Position numbers and translations under genes: made by a program. A stretch of 64,000 bases of DNA from Aedoeadaptatus ivorii (lineage in GTDB: Bacteria > Bacillota > Clostridia > Tissierellales > Peptoniphilaceae), in assembly GCF_030815095.1 (NCBI RefSeq), contig NZ_JAUSWF010000004.1:62001-126000 (forward strand), read 5' to 3'. Below, in pieces: positions 54,407-63,600 of the stretch. Every line of letters starts with the position of its first letter. The stretch's first letter is position 1. Under the pieces are notes generated by a model. It ran no database searches. It saw only the letters and a list, made by a program, of their open reading frames with translations, and was not told where the DNA came from.

Positions 54407-54583
54407 AGTTCCTCCTAAATACTGTAAAATATTGCTTTCATATCTATTCTACTGTTTTTACACTTACCCTTCAACACCGATCTTTCACCAAATTGTTGCA
54501 AAGTTTTTGCTTTTTCTGTGAAATGGGTTCGAATTTAGGGATTGTTCTCGTTTGCACGTCGATATCAAAATTTTCGCAAAACG

Positions 54584-54608
54584 AAAAACATCCGCTCAAA
54601 GCGGATGT
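54584..54608 (-). terminator. terminator of cysK-cysE
   Basis: Minus-strand ACATCCGCT-TTG-AGCGGATGT then TTTTCGTTTT, reaching into the cysE stop codon. Confidence 0.85.
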
Positions 54609-55126
54609 CATCGCCTGCGTACGACTTCGGCGGGAACGCCGACGACGGTTACATTTTCCTCTACATTGTCTAAGACGACGGCGCCGGCGCCGACCTTTAC
54701 ATCGTCGCCGATTTCAACCGGTCCCAAGATGGTGCTGCGCGCCCCGAGCATCACCCGATCGCCGATGGTGGGGTGGCGCTTGGTCTTGCTTAGCCCCCGC
54801 CCGCCCAAGGTGACGCCGTGGTAGATGGTCACGTCGTCGCCGATTTCTGCGGTCTCGCCGATCACCACGCCCATGCCGTGGTCGATAAACAGGCGCTTGC
54901 CGATCTTTGCGCCGGGATGGATTTCGATGCCCGTCTTTCTGCGAGCGCGGTGGGATAAGAACCGCGCCAGGGTAAAGTGGCCCCGTATGTAGAGGCGGTG
55001 GGCGCGCCTATGGCTCAAGAGCGCCTCCACCACCGGATAGAGAAACATGGCTTCGAACATATTCTTGCACGCCGGGTCCTTCTCGAGGATGACACGGGCG
55101 ATTTCTCTGCGTTCCTTAAAAAACAT
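54608..55126 (-). CDS. cysE: serine O-acetyltransferase
   Basis: 172 residues, the short bacterial form. A left-handed beta-helix of hexapeptides is visible (IEIHPGAKIGKRLFIDHGMGVVIGE, then DDVTIYHGVTLGG) with the catalytic His in YHGVTLGG. It makes O-acetylserine for CysK. It follows cysK by two bases, so the two are an operon. Confidence 0.95.
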   Translation of the reverse strand: MFFKERREIARVILEKDPACKNMFEAMFLYPVVEALLSHRRAHRLYIRGHFTLARFLSHRARRKTGIEIHPGAKIGKRLFIDHGMGVVIGETAEIGDDVTIYHGVTLGGRGLSKTKRHPTIGDRVMLGARSTILGPVEIGDDVKVGAGAVVLDNVEENVTVVGVPAEVVRRR

Positions 55127-55128
55127 AG

Positions 55129-56007
55129 CTACCCGAAGAGCTCCGTGGACATATAGCGCTCCGCCGCATCGGGAAGGACGGTGACCACATTGCCCTTCAC
55201 TTCTTCGGCGAGGCGTAGCGCGCCCACGACATTGGCGCCGGCGGAGATCCCCACGCTCAGGCCTTCTTCCGCCGCGAGTTTCTTCGCCATGGCGATGGCC
55301 GCATCGCCTTCGACAGTGAGGATGCGATCCACCACCTCGGGGTCGTAGTTGCCCGGTACGAAGTTTGCGCCGATGCCCTGAATCTTGTGTCCGCCCGCCT
55401 TTCCGGCAGAGAGCAAGGGACTTTCCGCGGGCTCGAGCCCCACGATCAGCGTGTTTTTTTTGTGCGCCTTCAGCGCGCGGCCGACGCCCGTGACCGTGCC
55501 GCCGGTTCCGATGCCTGCGACAAAGGCGTCGATCGCATCGAGTGCTTTGAGGATTTCGGGACCCGTGATCTCCTCGTGGGTGCGGGGGTTGGCGGGATTG
55601 TTGAATTGATCGGCCATAAAGTACGCGCCGCTCTCTGCGAGTTCCTTCGCTTTATCGACCGCCGCCTGCATGCCACCCTCTTTGACCAAGAGGAGTTCGG
55701 CGCCGAAGGAGCGGATCAGCTTCTTGCGCTCTTCGCTCATCGAAGCGGGCATGACGATGGTCGCCGGATAGCCCAGTTGCTTGCCGATCATCGCCAAAGC
55801 GATACCGGTGTTGCCCGATGTGGGCTCGACGATCTTCATGCCGGGCTTCAGGGCGCCGCGTTCTATGGCGTCTTCGATCATGGCGCGGGCGACACGGTCT
55901 TTTATGCTCATGGCGGGGTTATTTTTCTCGAGCTTGGCATAAATTCTGCCGCCGCCCATTGAGAGTTGGACCAGAGGGGTGTTCCCTACGGTTTCGATAA
56001 TTTTCAT
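55129..56007 (-). CDS. cysK: cysteine synthase A (O-acetylserine sulfhydrylase)
   Basis: 292 residues of fold-type II PLP enzyme. Lys36 in SIKDRVA binds PLP; PTSGNTGIALA near 62-72 holds the substrate and GIGTGGTVTGVG near 167-178 the PLP phosphate. Produces cysteine from O-acetylserine and sulfide. Start behind AAAGGTAGG. First of the cysK-cysE pair. Confidence 0.96.
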   Translation of the reverse strand: MKIIETVGNTPLVQLSMGGGRIYAKLEKNNPAMSIKDRVARAMIEDAIERGALKPGMKIVEPTSGNTGIALAMIGKQLGYPATIVMPASMSEERKKLIRSFGAELLLVKEGGMQAAVDKAKELAESGAYFMADQFNNPANPRTHEEITGPEILKALDAIDAFVAGIGTGGTVTGVGRALKAHKKNTLIVGLEPAESPLLSAGKAGGHKIQGIGANFVPGNYDPEVVDRILTVEGDAAIAMAKKLAAEEGLSVGISAGANVVGALRLAEEVKGNVVTVLPDAAERYMSTELFG

Positions 56008-56175
56008 TTCAAATCCTACCTTTCCGCTTCGAATTACATACGCTCATAGTATACCGAAATATATCATTTGTAAACGGAAAACGAGAATTCCCAAGATCTT
56101 TGCACCGATCCCCGTTATAGATCGAAGATCGCCGATGTATTCGCCGGCCGCCGAAAAATTTTTCACCCGAAACGG

Positions 56176-56203
56176 GAAAAAGCGTCCCCCTCGGACGCTT
56201 TTA
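56176..56203 (-). terminator. terminator of the Ocd-like gene
   Basis: AAAAGCGTCC-GAGG-GGGACGCTTTT, overlapping the stop codon at 56201. Confidence 0.85.
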
Positions 56204-57196
56204 TAGGGCGATCGTACTGCCGATGCCCTTGCTTTTTGCGGTCTGATACAGCGCTTCGGCGGTGACAATGTCGAATACCGCCGAGCCCGTGCTCTTAAAT
56301 ACGGTGATCTCCTCGTCGGATTCGCGGCCCGTCGCCGCTTCGAGCACCAGCTCGCCCAGTTCGTGCTGCAACTTTTCTTTTCCGACGCGGCCGTCTTTTA
56401 CGGGTTGCATCATGTCCCCCGCCTCGTTCATAACGCCGTCGACGGTGTCCAAAAATACCTTGTCCGCCCGCACCACGATCTCGGGATCCAGTTCGATCAT
56501 CTCGGGCGTATAGGCGCCCATGCCGTTAATATGGCAGCCCGCCTTTACCTTCGATCCGTCGAATACCGGCTCTTTTGCGGTGGTGACAGCGGTGATGACA
56601 TCGGCATTCTCGATCACGCCGTCGAGATCCGACACGGCGATCAGCTCTGCACCGTAGGGGGCCATATGCTCTTTTACGCCCTCGACGAAGGCCTCGGCTT
56701 TTTCTTGCTTGCGGTTAAACACATAGGCCGTCTGAATATCGCGCACGGCGAGCACCGCCTCGAGCTGGCTTTCGGCCTGACCGCCGGTGCCGATCAGAAG
56801 AAAAGTCTTAGCGTCTTTTCGCGCCAAAAGATCCGTCGCCGCCCCGGCGAGGGCGCCGGTACGCATTTTTGTGAGTTCCGTTCCGTCGAGAATCCCCTTT
56901 ACCGCGCCGGTCTCTTTTTCCATCACCAGCACCGTGGCGGAAAGCGACGGCAGATTGCGCGCTGCATTGTTGGGATAGACCGAGACGATCTTAATCCCCA
57001 GCGCGTTTTCCCCTTCGACCACGCCCGGCATAAAAAGCGCCTGCCCTTCGGCATCTTTTACGTCGATATTCGTCCGCAAGGGAATATCGCATTGCTTCTT
57101 CGAATACATCGCCGCCGCGGATTTGTCCGCCTCGATCCATTCGCGCATCGACATGGCGCCCCTTACTTCGGAACCGTTTAATACCAAAATTTCCAT
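56201..57196 (-). CDS. ornithine cyclodeaminase/mu-crystallin family protein
   Basis: 331 residues. The NAD-binding stretch LIGTGGQAESQLEAVLAVRD is at about 133-152 and KCGD-like substrate residues near 65-75 and 109-118 (TKMRTGALAGAAT). The family includes ornithine cyclodeaminase, alanine dehydrogenase and ketimine reductases; the reaction here cannot be fixed. Start behind GGAGGTC. Single gene with its own terminator. Confidence 0.9.
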   Translation of the reverse strand: MEILVLNGSEVRGAMSMREWIEADKSAAAMYSKKQCDIPLRTNIDVKDAEGQALFMPGVVEGENALGIKIVSVYPNNAARNLPSLSATVLVMEKETGAVKGILDGTELTKMRTGALAGAATDLLARKDAKTFLLIGTGGQAESQLEAVLAVRDIQTAYVFNRKQEKAEAFVEGVKEHMAPYGAELIAVSDLDGVIENADVITAVTTAKEPVFDGSKVKAGCHINGMGAYTPEMIELDPEIVVRADKVFLDTVDGVMNEAGDMMQPVKDGRVGKEKLQHELGELVLEAATGRESDEEITVFKSTGSAVFDIVTAEALYQTAKSKGIGSTIAL

Positions 57197-57283
57197 ACGA
57201 CCTCCTCAATATCCGCATACAATCGTTACTCTTCTTTCATCATACTACGCCCGAGAAAAAAATTCACGGCGGATTTTTGCACG

Positions 57284-57313
57284 AAAAAAGCGCCCCGAGA
57301 CGAGGCGCTTTTA
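57284..57313 (-). terminator. terminator of the universal stress protein gene
   Basis: AAAAAAGCGCC ... GGCGCTTTT hairpin just after the stop. Confidence 0.85.
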
Positions 57314-57318
57314 CGAAA

Positions 57319-57759
57319 TTAGAGCGTACACTGCAGCTTGTTCACCAGAACCGGTACCTTGGCGAGGTTCAGCACCCGATCGGAAACCGAACCCAAGAGG
57401 GTCCGCGAGAATCCGCCGAGTCCCCGGCTTCCGATGACGATCAGATCTACCTCGTTTTCGTCGGCATGGGCGATAATCTCTTCCGCCGCCTTGCCGATGC
57501 GATAGCAGGTGTCGATCTCACCGTCGTATTCCAGATATTCGAGGGCTTTGTCCAGCACGTGTTCGCCGCGTACGCTCTGGGCTTTTTTGAAGTCCGTCGT
57601 CAAAAAATTGCCCGGATACTGTTCGATCACATTGATATCCGTGAGCACGGTTAAAATGTACAGCTTCGAGGAAAATGCCTTGGCGAGCTTTTCCGCTTCC
57701 TTCAGGGCACAATACGAGTCCTGAGAACCGTCGACGGGCACTAAGATTTTTTCATACAT
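57319..57759 (-). CDS. universal stress protein UspA-like
   Basis: 146 residues from the ATG at 57759 behind GGAGGG. KILVPVDGSQDSYCALKEAEKLA opens the fold and GSRGLGGFSRTLLGSVSDRVL near 116-136 is the G-2x-G-9x-G(S/T) ATP-binding motif. Role under stress unknown. Single gene. Confidence 0.93.
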   Translation of the reverse strand: MYEKILVPVDGSQDSYCALKEAEKLAKAFSSKLYILTVLTDINVIEQYPGNFLTTDFKKAQSVRGEHVLDKALEYLEYDGEIDTCYRIGKAAEEIIAHADENEVDLIVIGSRGLGGFSRTLLGSVSDRVLNLAKVPVLVNKLQCTL

Positions 57760-57909
57760 AGCTATCCCTCCTTGTACTATACCTATACCCGCACGCGCCA
57801 AAAGAAAACCCTTCCACGCCCCAGAAACCGCGATCTTTCTGTTTGAAGTGCACATTTTAGAGTATACTCAAAGAGAGAATCTTATGCGAACAAAAGGATG
57901 GAGAGAACC

Positions 57910-58761
57910 ATGAAACGAAAAATTTTACGCATCGCTTCCGGCCAAGCCGGCATCGACGGCGCCGGCGTGGCGCTCAAAAACGTCATGGGAAGAAGCACCA
58001 TGTACGACGCCGACCCGCTACTGCTCTTAGACGCCTTCGATTCTTCCGATCCCGCGGAATACGAAAAGGGATTCCCCATGCACCCGCACCGGGGCATCGA
58101 AACCATATCCTATGTGGTAGAGGGCACCATGGTCCACAAAGACTCCCTCGGAAACGAAGACGCCGTATCCGACGGCGGCGTGCAATGGATGACCGCCGGC
58201 AGCGGCATCTTTCACGAAGAAATGATGCCCGCCGTCAAGCGCCTCTACGGCGTGCAGCTCTGGCTAAACCTCGCCAAGAAAGACAAATTTGCGCCCCCCG
58301 CCTATAAGGCCATCGATTCTGCAGAAATCGAAGATATTCCCTTCGACGGCGGCCATCTGCGCCTATTGGCGGGCGAATACAACGGACATACGGGCTTTCA
58401 ATCGCCCTATCAGCCCGTCAACTACTACGACGTGCACATCGAGCCGGGCCGCAAATTCACGACCAAAGTCGATTCCGACGCCGCCATCACCGTCTTTGCC
58501 CTGCGCGGGGCGGTACAAATCGGCGGGGAAACCCTCCCCCATTTCGAAGCGGCCATCCTCACCGAAGGCGACAAACTCGTCCTCGAAAACCCCGGCGGCG
58601 AAGAGATCTCCGTACTCGTCTTCCAGTCACAAAAAATCGGAGAACCCATCGCCTGGCGGCCCGGTCCCATCGTCATGAACACCGAAGAAGAACTCGATAC
58701 CGCCTATGACGAAGTCCGAAACGGCGGGTTTATTAAAGAAAAAATTCATATGGAAAAATAA
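57910..58761 (+). CDS. pirin family protein
   Basis: 283 residues from the ATG at 57910 with AAAGGATGGAG upstream. The N-terminal cupin has FPMHPHRGIETISYVVEG near 56-73 and WMTAGSGIFHEEM near 94-106, giving the usual metal ligands (His-His-His-Glu). The C-terminal cupin follows. Bacterial pirins can be quercetinases or regulators. Single gene ending at a terminator. Confidence 0.93.
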   Translation: MKRKILRIASGQAGIDGAGVALKNVMGRSTMYDADPLLLLDAFDSSDPAEYEKGFPMHPHRGIETISYVVEGTMVHKDSLGNEDAVSDGGVQWMTAGSGIFHEEMMPAVKRLYGVQLWLNLAKKDKFAPPAYKAIDSAEIEDIPFDGGHLRLLAGEYNGHTGFQSPYQPVNYYDVHIEPGRKFTTKVDSDAAITVFALRGAVQIGGETLPHFEAAILTEGDKLVLENPGGEEISVLVFQSQKIGEPIAWRPGPIVMNTEEELDTAYDEVRNGGFIKEKIHMEK

Positions 58762-58790
58762 AAAAGACGCCTCCGGGCGTCTTTCTTGTG
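58762..58790 (+). terminator. terminator after the pirin gene
   Basis: AAAGACGCC-TCC-(G)GGCGTCTTT followed by CTTG. Confidence 0.75.
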
Positions 58791-58825
58791 CGCGACATTT
58801 CCTCATGCCTGCCGGTGGCCGTCAA

Positions 58826-59048
58826 TTACAGAGAATCGACAAACGCTCTGAACTCTTCCATAGAATGGCACACCGCGACGACATCGTCGCTCGCCTTGAC
58901 CAAAAACGGAATCCCCCGCTCCGCCACAACCGCATGCACAAAAAATGCGAAAAGCGGTAGATTCGCTCATGTCCATCGATTCGCAAATTTCTGCGAATGC
59001 CTCCATGCGATCTTCGTCCAATTCGATCGTAACCGTACGTTTTGCCAT
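58826..59048 (-). pseudogene. DinJ/RelB-type antitoxin, frameshifted by one base
   Basis: From the ATG at 59048 the protein reads MAKRTVTIELDEDRMEAF... and STAFRIF, a ribbon-helix-helix antitoxin start. At the T6 run (58939-58944 on the plus strand as A6) one extra base shifts the frame. Removing it continues as VHAVVAERGIPFLVKAS and ends at TAA 58826, giving a normal 73-residue DinJ with the conserved IPF motif. No toxin gene (RelE/YafQ) is next to it. It may be a remnant or a sequencing error at a homopolymer. Confidence 0.8.
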
Positions 59049-59165
59049 ACGCCTTCACCTTCGGCACCATCTTATCAGAGCGGAGCGCACTTTTCTTCCC
59101 AAATCTTCCATCTGCGCCATTGCTTTTATCCCCAAACATGCGATAACGGGGCCAGAGGTGATGAT

Positions 59166-59315
59166 ATGGCAGACAAAAAGAACGACGGAGCGCGTCTCGA
59201 AGAAATTCCCAACGAGACCACGATGGCCGCCCTGCGAGAAGCCGAGGACGACGAGAATATGTTCGGCCCCTACGACACCATAGAAGAATTGATGGCGGCA
59301 CTCCAAGCGGATTGA
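59166..59315 (+). CDS. small antitoxin-like protein (49 residues)
   Basis: The ATG at 59166 has AGAGGTGA upstream. The short protein has ARLEEIPNETTMAALREAEDDE and a closing YDTIEELMAALQ segment; this EIPNETTMAA...EELMAAL layout is that of small RelB/Phd-partner antitoxins that accompany RelE-like toxins. No toxin gene follows: a terminator lies at 59325 and the next gene is on the other strand. Family assignment by pattern only. Confidence 0.65.
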   Translation: MADKKNDGARLEEIPNETTMAALREAEDDENMFGPYDTIEELMAALQAD

Positions 59316-59324
59316 GGCCACTGC

Positions 59325-59357
59325 AAAAAGAACGGGCAAAAATCTCCCGTCCTTTTG
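59325..59357. terminator. terminator after the antitoxin-like gene
   Basis: AAAAAGAACGGG / CCCGTCCTTTT hairpin. Confidence 0.75.
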
Positions 59358-59400
59358 TGTTTTTGGCCTACTGCCGATAAAAAGATATTGGGTTGTCGTT

Positions 59401-59652
59401 TCACCGAATCCAGTCTTCTAATCGGTACGCTTCAGGAATTCTGCCTTCTTTTTGATACTCAATAAATTCTTCTTTTGTCAGTGTGTTTATTTTTACAAAT
59501 TTTGTGATTATATCGTTTTTGTTTAATGGGTTTGGTTTATTTATTAAAAGCTCATCATAGGGTACATAGTCTGGTCGAATTAAATGACTTGCATCGGACG
59601 GCACAATGGGCGCATATCCATCGGCTTCGTGTTGAAAATCTTTGTTCTTCAC
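59401..59652 (-). CDS. small hypothetical protein, AT-rich
   Basis: 83 residues from a GTG at 59652 behind AAGGGGTGA. It is polar and has no membrane helix; ADGYAPIVPSDASHLIRPDY near 10-29 and LTKEEFIEYQKEGRIPEAYRLEDW near the end. No family recognised. It is more AT-rich than housekeeping genes here and lies just left of the relic CRISPR fragment. Confidence 0.6.
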   Translation of the reverse strand: MKNKDFQHEADGYAPIVPSDASHLIRPDYVPYDELLINKPNPLNKNDIITKFVKINTLTKEEFIEYQKEGRIPEAYRLEDWIR

Positions 59653-59766
59653 AGTATCACCCCTTACGATCCTTCTACCCTTTTTCTTCTCACAATCGCA
59701 CCCTTCGTCCGAAGTGGCATTTCTACGGACACAAACTTTTCTACTTAAGGCCTTCCGACCCGGAAA

Positions 59767-59900
59767 TGCGGGAATAACAGACGACGGGATTTGAACCTGC
59801 GACCTTACCTTGAATCACCCCCGCGTGTGCGGGAATAACGGCGCTTCTTCCCTACGGTTCAAATATACCCTAGGATCATCCCCGCGTAGGCGGGAATACA
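59767..59900 (-). CRISPR. relic CRISPR fragment: three degenerate type I-E repeats, two spacers
   Basis: A truncated repeat (59767-59778), a nearly intact one (59811-59839, changed only in the first three bases) and a decayed one (59872-59900) are separated by spacers of exactly 32 bases (59779-59810 and 59840-59871). Repeat, length and phase match the main array 740 bases to the right. It sits at the trailer side, so it is the oldest end of the locus. Confidence 0.9.
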
Positions 59901-60161
59901 AATCGATCCAAGTACAAGAAAGAACACCTCCGTTTGTCTATGCAAAGCCTATATGATCATTATACCGCATATCCCACCGCAAGTGACGAGACTGCCCCCG
60001 TCTGCGGCGATAGAGATTTTCGAATCCCACGAGAAAGCAGCACATCGAAGAAACGGCGTTGATACCGCCCCTACTTTCGCCTATACTGGCCATAAGACAA
60101 AGATCGTGGAACAAACACCGGAAAACTCCATAAAAAATTTATGATCCGTGAGGAGGGCGAC
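59901..60161. other. gap between relic CRISPR and small genes
   Basis: No repeat, tRNA or convincing gene; a 63-codon open frame at 59953 has no ribosome site and no recognisable product. Confidence 0.5.
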
Positions 60162-60353
60162 ATGGAAAAGAAAATCAAAGACACAATGACACTGGAAGAA
60201 TACAAGAAAGCCATCGAACAGCGGTTGTTGGAGTTCAACAGGAAGGAAAAGACAGAGGGCTTTATGTTGGGGTACGAGGAAGACTTTCAGGATTACTACA
60301 ACGACGACTGGCCTGTGAACGCAGTGGCGACGGCAATGGAAATGGGACTATAA
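60162..60353 (+). CDS. small acidic hypothetical protein
   Basis: 63 residues from the ATG at 60162, which has GAGGAGGG 5 bases upstream. It begins with MEKKIKDTMTLEEYKKAIEQ, a charged helix, then FMLGYEEDFQDYYNDDW and ends AVATAMEMGL. Unknown family. It lies inside the insertion that separates the relic and main CRISPR arrays, 33 bases before the next small gene, so both may be one transcript. Confidence 0.65.
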   Translation: MEKKIKDTMTLEEYKKAIEQRLLEFNRKEKTEGFMLGYEEDFQDYYNDDWPVNAVATAMEMGL

Positions 60354-60386
60354 AAGTAGATTTGAAAAAATATATGGGGGAATTCT

Positions 60387-60539
60387 ATGAAAAAGGATTA
60401 TGTGGAATTTCTAGCAGATGATAGAGATCAACTCGAAACCTTGAGGATGATTCGGAATATGTCAGACGAGGAGTTCGAAGCGCATATTGCAGAGCTTAAG
60501 AAACAGGAAGAAAAAGAGTTCGCAGAAGACAAGAAATAA
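60387..60539 (+). CDS. 50-residue charged hypothetical protein
   Basis: ATG at 60387 follows GGGGG by 8 bases. The product MKKDYVEFLADDRDQLETLR and onward is almost all helical and ends in a Lys/Glu-rich tail (KKQEEKEFAEDKK). Unknown family. Too short for most gene finders; it ends directly at a terminator at 60538-60577. Partner of the gene at 60162 in the CRISPR insertion. Confidence 0.6.
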   Translation: MKKDYVEFLADDRDQLETLRMIRNMSDEEFEAHIAELKKQEEKEFAEDKK

Positions 60540-60577
60540 AAGCGCCAGTAACAGAAAAATGTTGCGGGTGCTTTTTT
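60538..60577 (+). terminator. terminator after the small gene pair
   Basis: AAAGCGCC ... AACA-gaaaaa-TGTT ... GGGTGCTTT with one internal mismatch and a T6 tail. Confidence 0.75.
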
Positions 60578-60636
60578 GATGCAATATAGCAAAACTTGCA
60601 ACTTATAGGCATGCACTAAAAAAGTAGAAATTGGAA

Positions 60637-63600
60637 AGAATCACCCCCGCGTGTGCGGGAATAACTATTCAAATCTTCTAGGTTCGTCGTATTGGTTGGG
60701 ATCATCCCCGCGTGTGCGGGAATAACGTGTTGTAGTAAATCTCCGCCGACCAGGTGCCGGGATCACCCCCGCGTGTGCGGGAATAACGTTCTGACCTTTG
60801 TCCATTTTCTCTTAACCATGGGATCACCCCCGCGTGTGCGGGAATAACAAGCCGATCAACTCGCGCGAGATCAACGAGGCGGGATCACCCCCGCGTGTGC
60901 GGGAATAACGATTGCTTCGAAATGAAGTGGTCGCACAAGGCGGGATCACCCCCGCGTGTGCGGGAATAACAGGTTCTGTTATCTTTTCTGTTGTTTAATG
61001 GAGGGATCACCCCCGCGTGTGCGGGAATAACTCTTTCTATGCGCTTTCGTGTAGGCGTGCATAAGGATCACCCCCGCGTGTGCGGGAATAACAGGTTCTG
61101 TTATCTTTTCTGTTGTTTAATGGAGGGATCACCCCCGCGTGTGCGGGAATAACTCTTTCTATGCGCTTTCGTGTAGGCGTGCATAAGGATCACCCCCGCG
61201 TGTGCGGGAATAACTCTGTCTCGCCAATTCACGGGGAAATACATATGGGATCACCCCCGCGTGTGCGGGAATAACCCGCAAAAAGCGCTTGTCCATCATC
61301 TCGATCAGGGATCACCCCCGCGTGTGCGGGAATAACCTCTGGAATGATTTCTACACCCACGCAAAGAAGGGATCACCCCCGCGTGTGCGGGAATAACATC
61401 ATTTTGGCGGACAAGAGCATTTCCAACTCGGGATCACCCCCGCGTGTGCGGGAATAACTCCATAAGGCCTTTTAAGCTGTCGAGATTGTTGGGATCACCC
61501 CCGCGTGTGCGGGAATAACTTCATTCTCCTTTTGATCCTTGGGGTCCTGTGGGGATCACCCCCGCGTGTGCGGGAATAACGGATGACTTTTGATGGCGTC
61601 TTGCGCAAGTATGGGATCACCCCCGCGTGTGCGGGAATAACCTCGCCACAATCGCATCGGCACGTCCAATAGTGGGATCACCCCCGCGTGTGCGGGAATA
61701 ACGCAAGACCGATAACTTTACCATCGACTACACAGGGATCACCCCCGCGTGTGCGGGAATAACCCGTCAGCACCATCTACGACGAGGTGATCCCAGGGAT
61801 CACCCCCGCGTGTGCGGGAATAACTCTGCATAAAGCACCGTTTCGCGGACTTTCCCGGGATCACCCCCGCGTGTGCGGGAATAACGAGAGCGCCTTGCCA
61901 CCCGCACCGGGTATATGGGGATCACCCCCGCGTGTGCGGGAATAACATCCTTATCCGTGTCGGAGATAATAGGTGGCCTGGGATCACCCCCGCGTGTGCG
62001 GGAATAACTCTACTTTTATGTTGAAAACTCAGTCTTTATAGGGATCACCCCCGCGTGTGCGGGAATAACCCGTCAGCACCATCTACGACGAGGTGATCCC
62101 AGGGATCACCCCCGCGTGTGCGGGAATAACCTATAAAAAGTAGACCGGACATGTCGTGTCCGGGGATCACCCCCGCGTGTGCGGGAATAACTTACACGAT
62201 GTCCACAAGCGTTAATTCGGGTAGGGATCACCCCCGCGTGTGCGGGAATAACTTCTGATGACGGCCATGGGTCTTGTTGCAGTAGGGATCACCCCCGCGT
62301 GTGCGGGAATAACGTCTCGGCAAGTCCTTTTACGCCTATCGCAATGGGATCACCCCCGCGTGTGCGGGAATAACAACCAGATCACATGATGGCCGCCGCC
62401 CTGGAGGGGATCACCCCCGCGTGTGCGGGAATAACTTCCACATCCGAAACGGCCAGCACCATATCCCGGGATCACCCCCGCGTGTGCGGGAATAACATCT
62501 TAAGGAGCCGATACTGATCGATCGCGTCGGGATCACCCCCGCGTGTGCGGGAATAACAGATTTGGTAAAGTTTTGTTTTTCTTGGCCGCGGGATCACCCC
62601 CGCGTGTGCGGGAATAACAACTTCAATTTTTCTTCGTCGAGAAGCGTCCCGGGATCACCCCCGCGTGTGCGGGAATAACCTATATGTAAGGGAGGGGGCG
62701 ATCCCTCCCAGGGGATCACCCCCGCGTGTGCGGGAATAACGAGCCACTGTGCGATGTAATAGGCAGAATACAGGGATCACCCCCGCGTGTGCGGGAATAA
62801 CTGGAGTATGAACGCACAAAAAAGCCGTTTATAGGGATCACCCCCGCGTGTGCGGGAATAACAGTAAGGGCCAAAATTAAAAGGCCCCTACCCCGGGATC
62901 ACCCCCGCGTGTGCGGGAATAACCAATAAAACGCTCATAATATCTAGCTTCTTCTGGGATCACCCCCGCGTGTGCGGGAATAACTTCAGTCTCCTTTTTG
63001 ATTCCTGGGGCCTGTGGGGATCACCCCCGCGTGTGCGGGAATAACAGGTCTTTAGAACTTGGCAGGGTCCGTCTACGGGGATCACCCCCGCGTGTGCGGG
63101 AATAACCCGTGGCCGCTACGGCAGTGGGCGGAGCGAGCGGGATCACCCCCGCGTGTGCGGGAATAACTTGTCCATGCAACATCGACACCGTGCTCTGTAA
63201 GGATCACCCCCGCGTGTGCGGGAATAACTCACCTTAATCCCGATCGACCATTTCGCCGCGGGGATCACCCCCGCGTGTGCGGGAATAACTTATATGGACC
63301 GTATGGAGGTGATCCTATGATGGGATCACCCCCGCGTGTGCGGGAATAACGAGACAATCCGACCCCAGACCATCGCCGATTGGGGATCACCCCCGCGTGT
63401 GCGGGAATAACTGAGAGATGGCTATCATCGATTGGATTGGCCGGGGATCACCCCCGCGTGTGCGGGAATAACTTATATGGACCGTATGGAGGTGATTTTA
63501 TGATGGGATCACCCCCGCGTGTGCGGGAATAACGACGTATAGCTCTTTGTCTATCTCATCTTTATGGGATCACCCCCGCGTGTGCGGGAATAACCGTGTC

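Noticed and set aside
59779..59810. A tRNA gene
   Set aside because: Only the T-arm consensus is present and the length and flanks are those of a CRISPR spacer.
59953..60144. 63-codon plus-strand frame right of the relic CRISPR
   Set aside because: No ribosome site and no recognisable pattern; left as gap.
60578..60636. Leader of the CRISPR array on the left side
   Set aside because: Repeat orientation by comparison with known I-E repeats and decayed repeats at this end both place the leader on the right.
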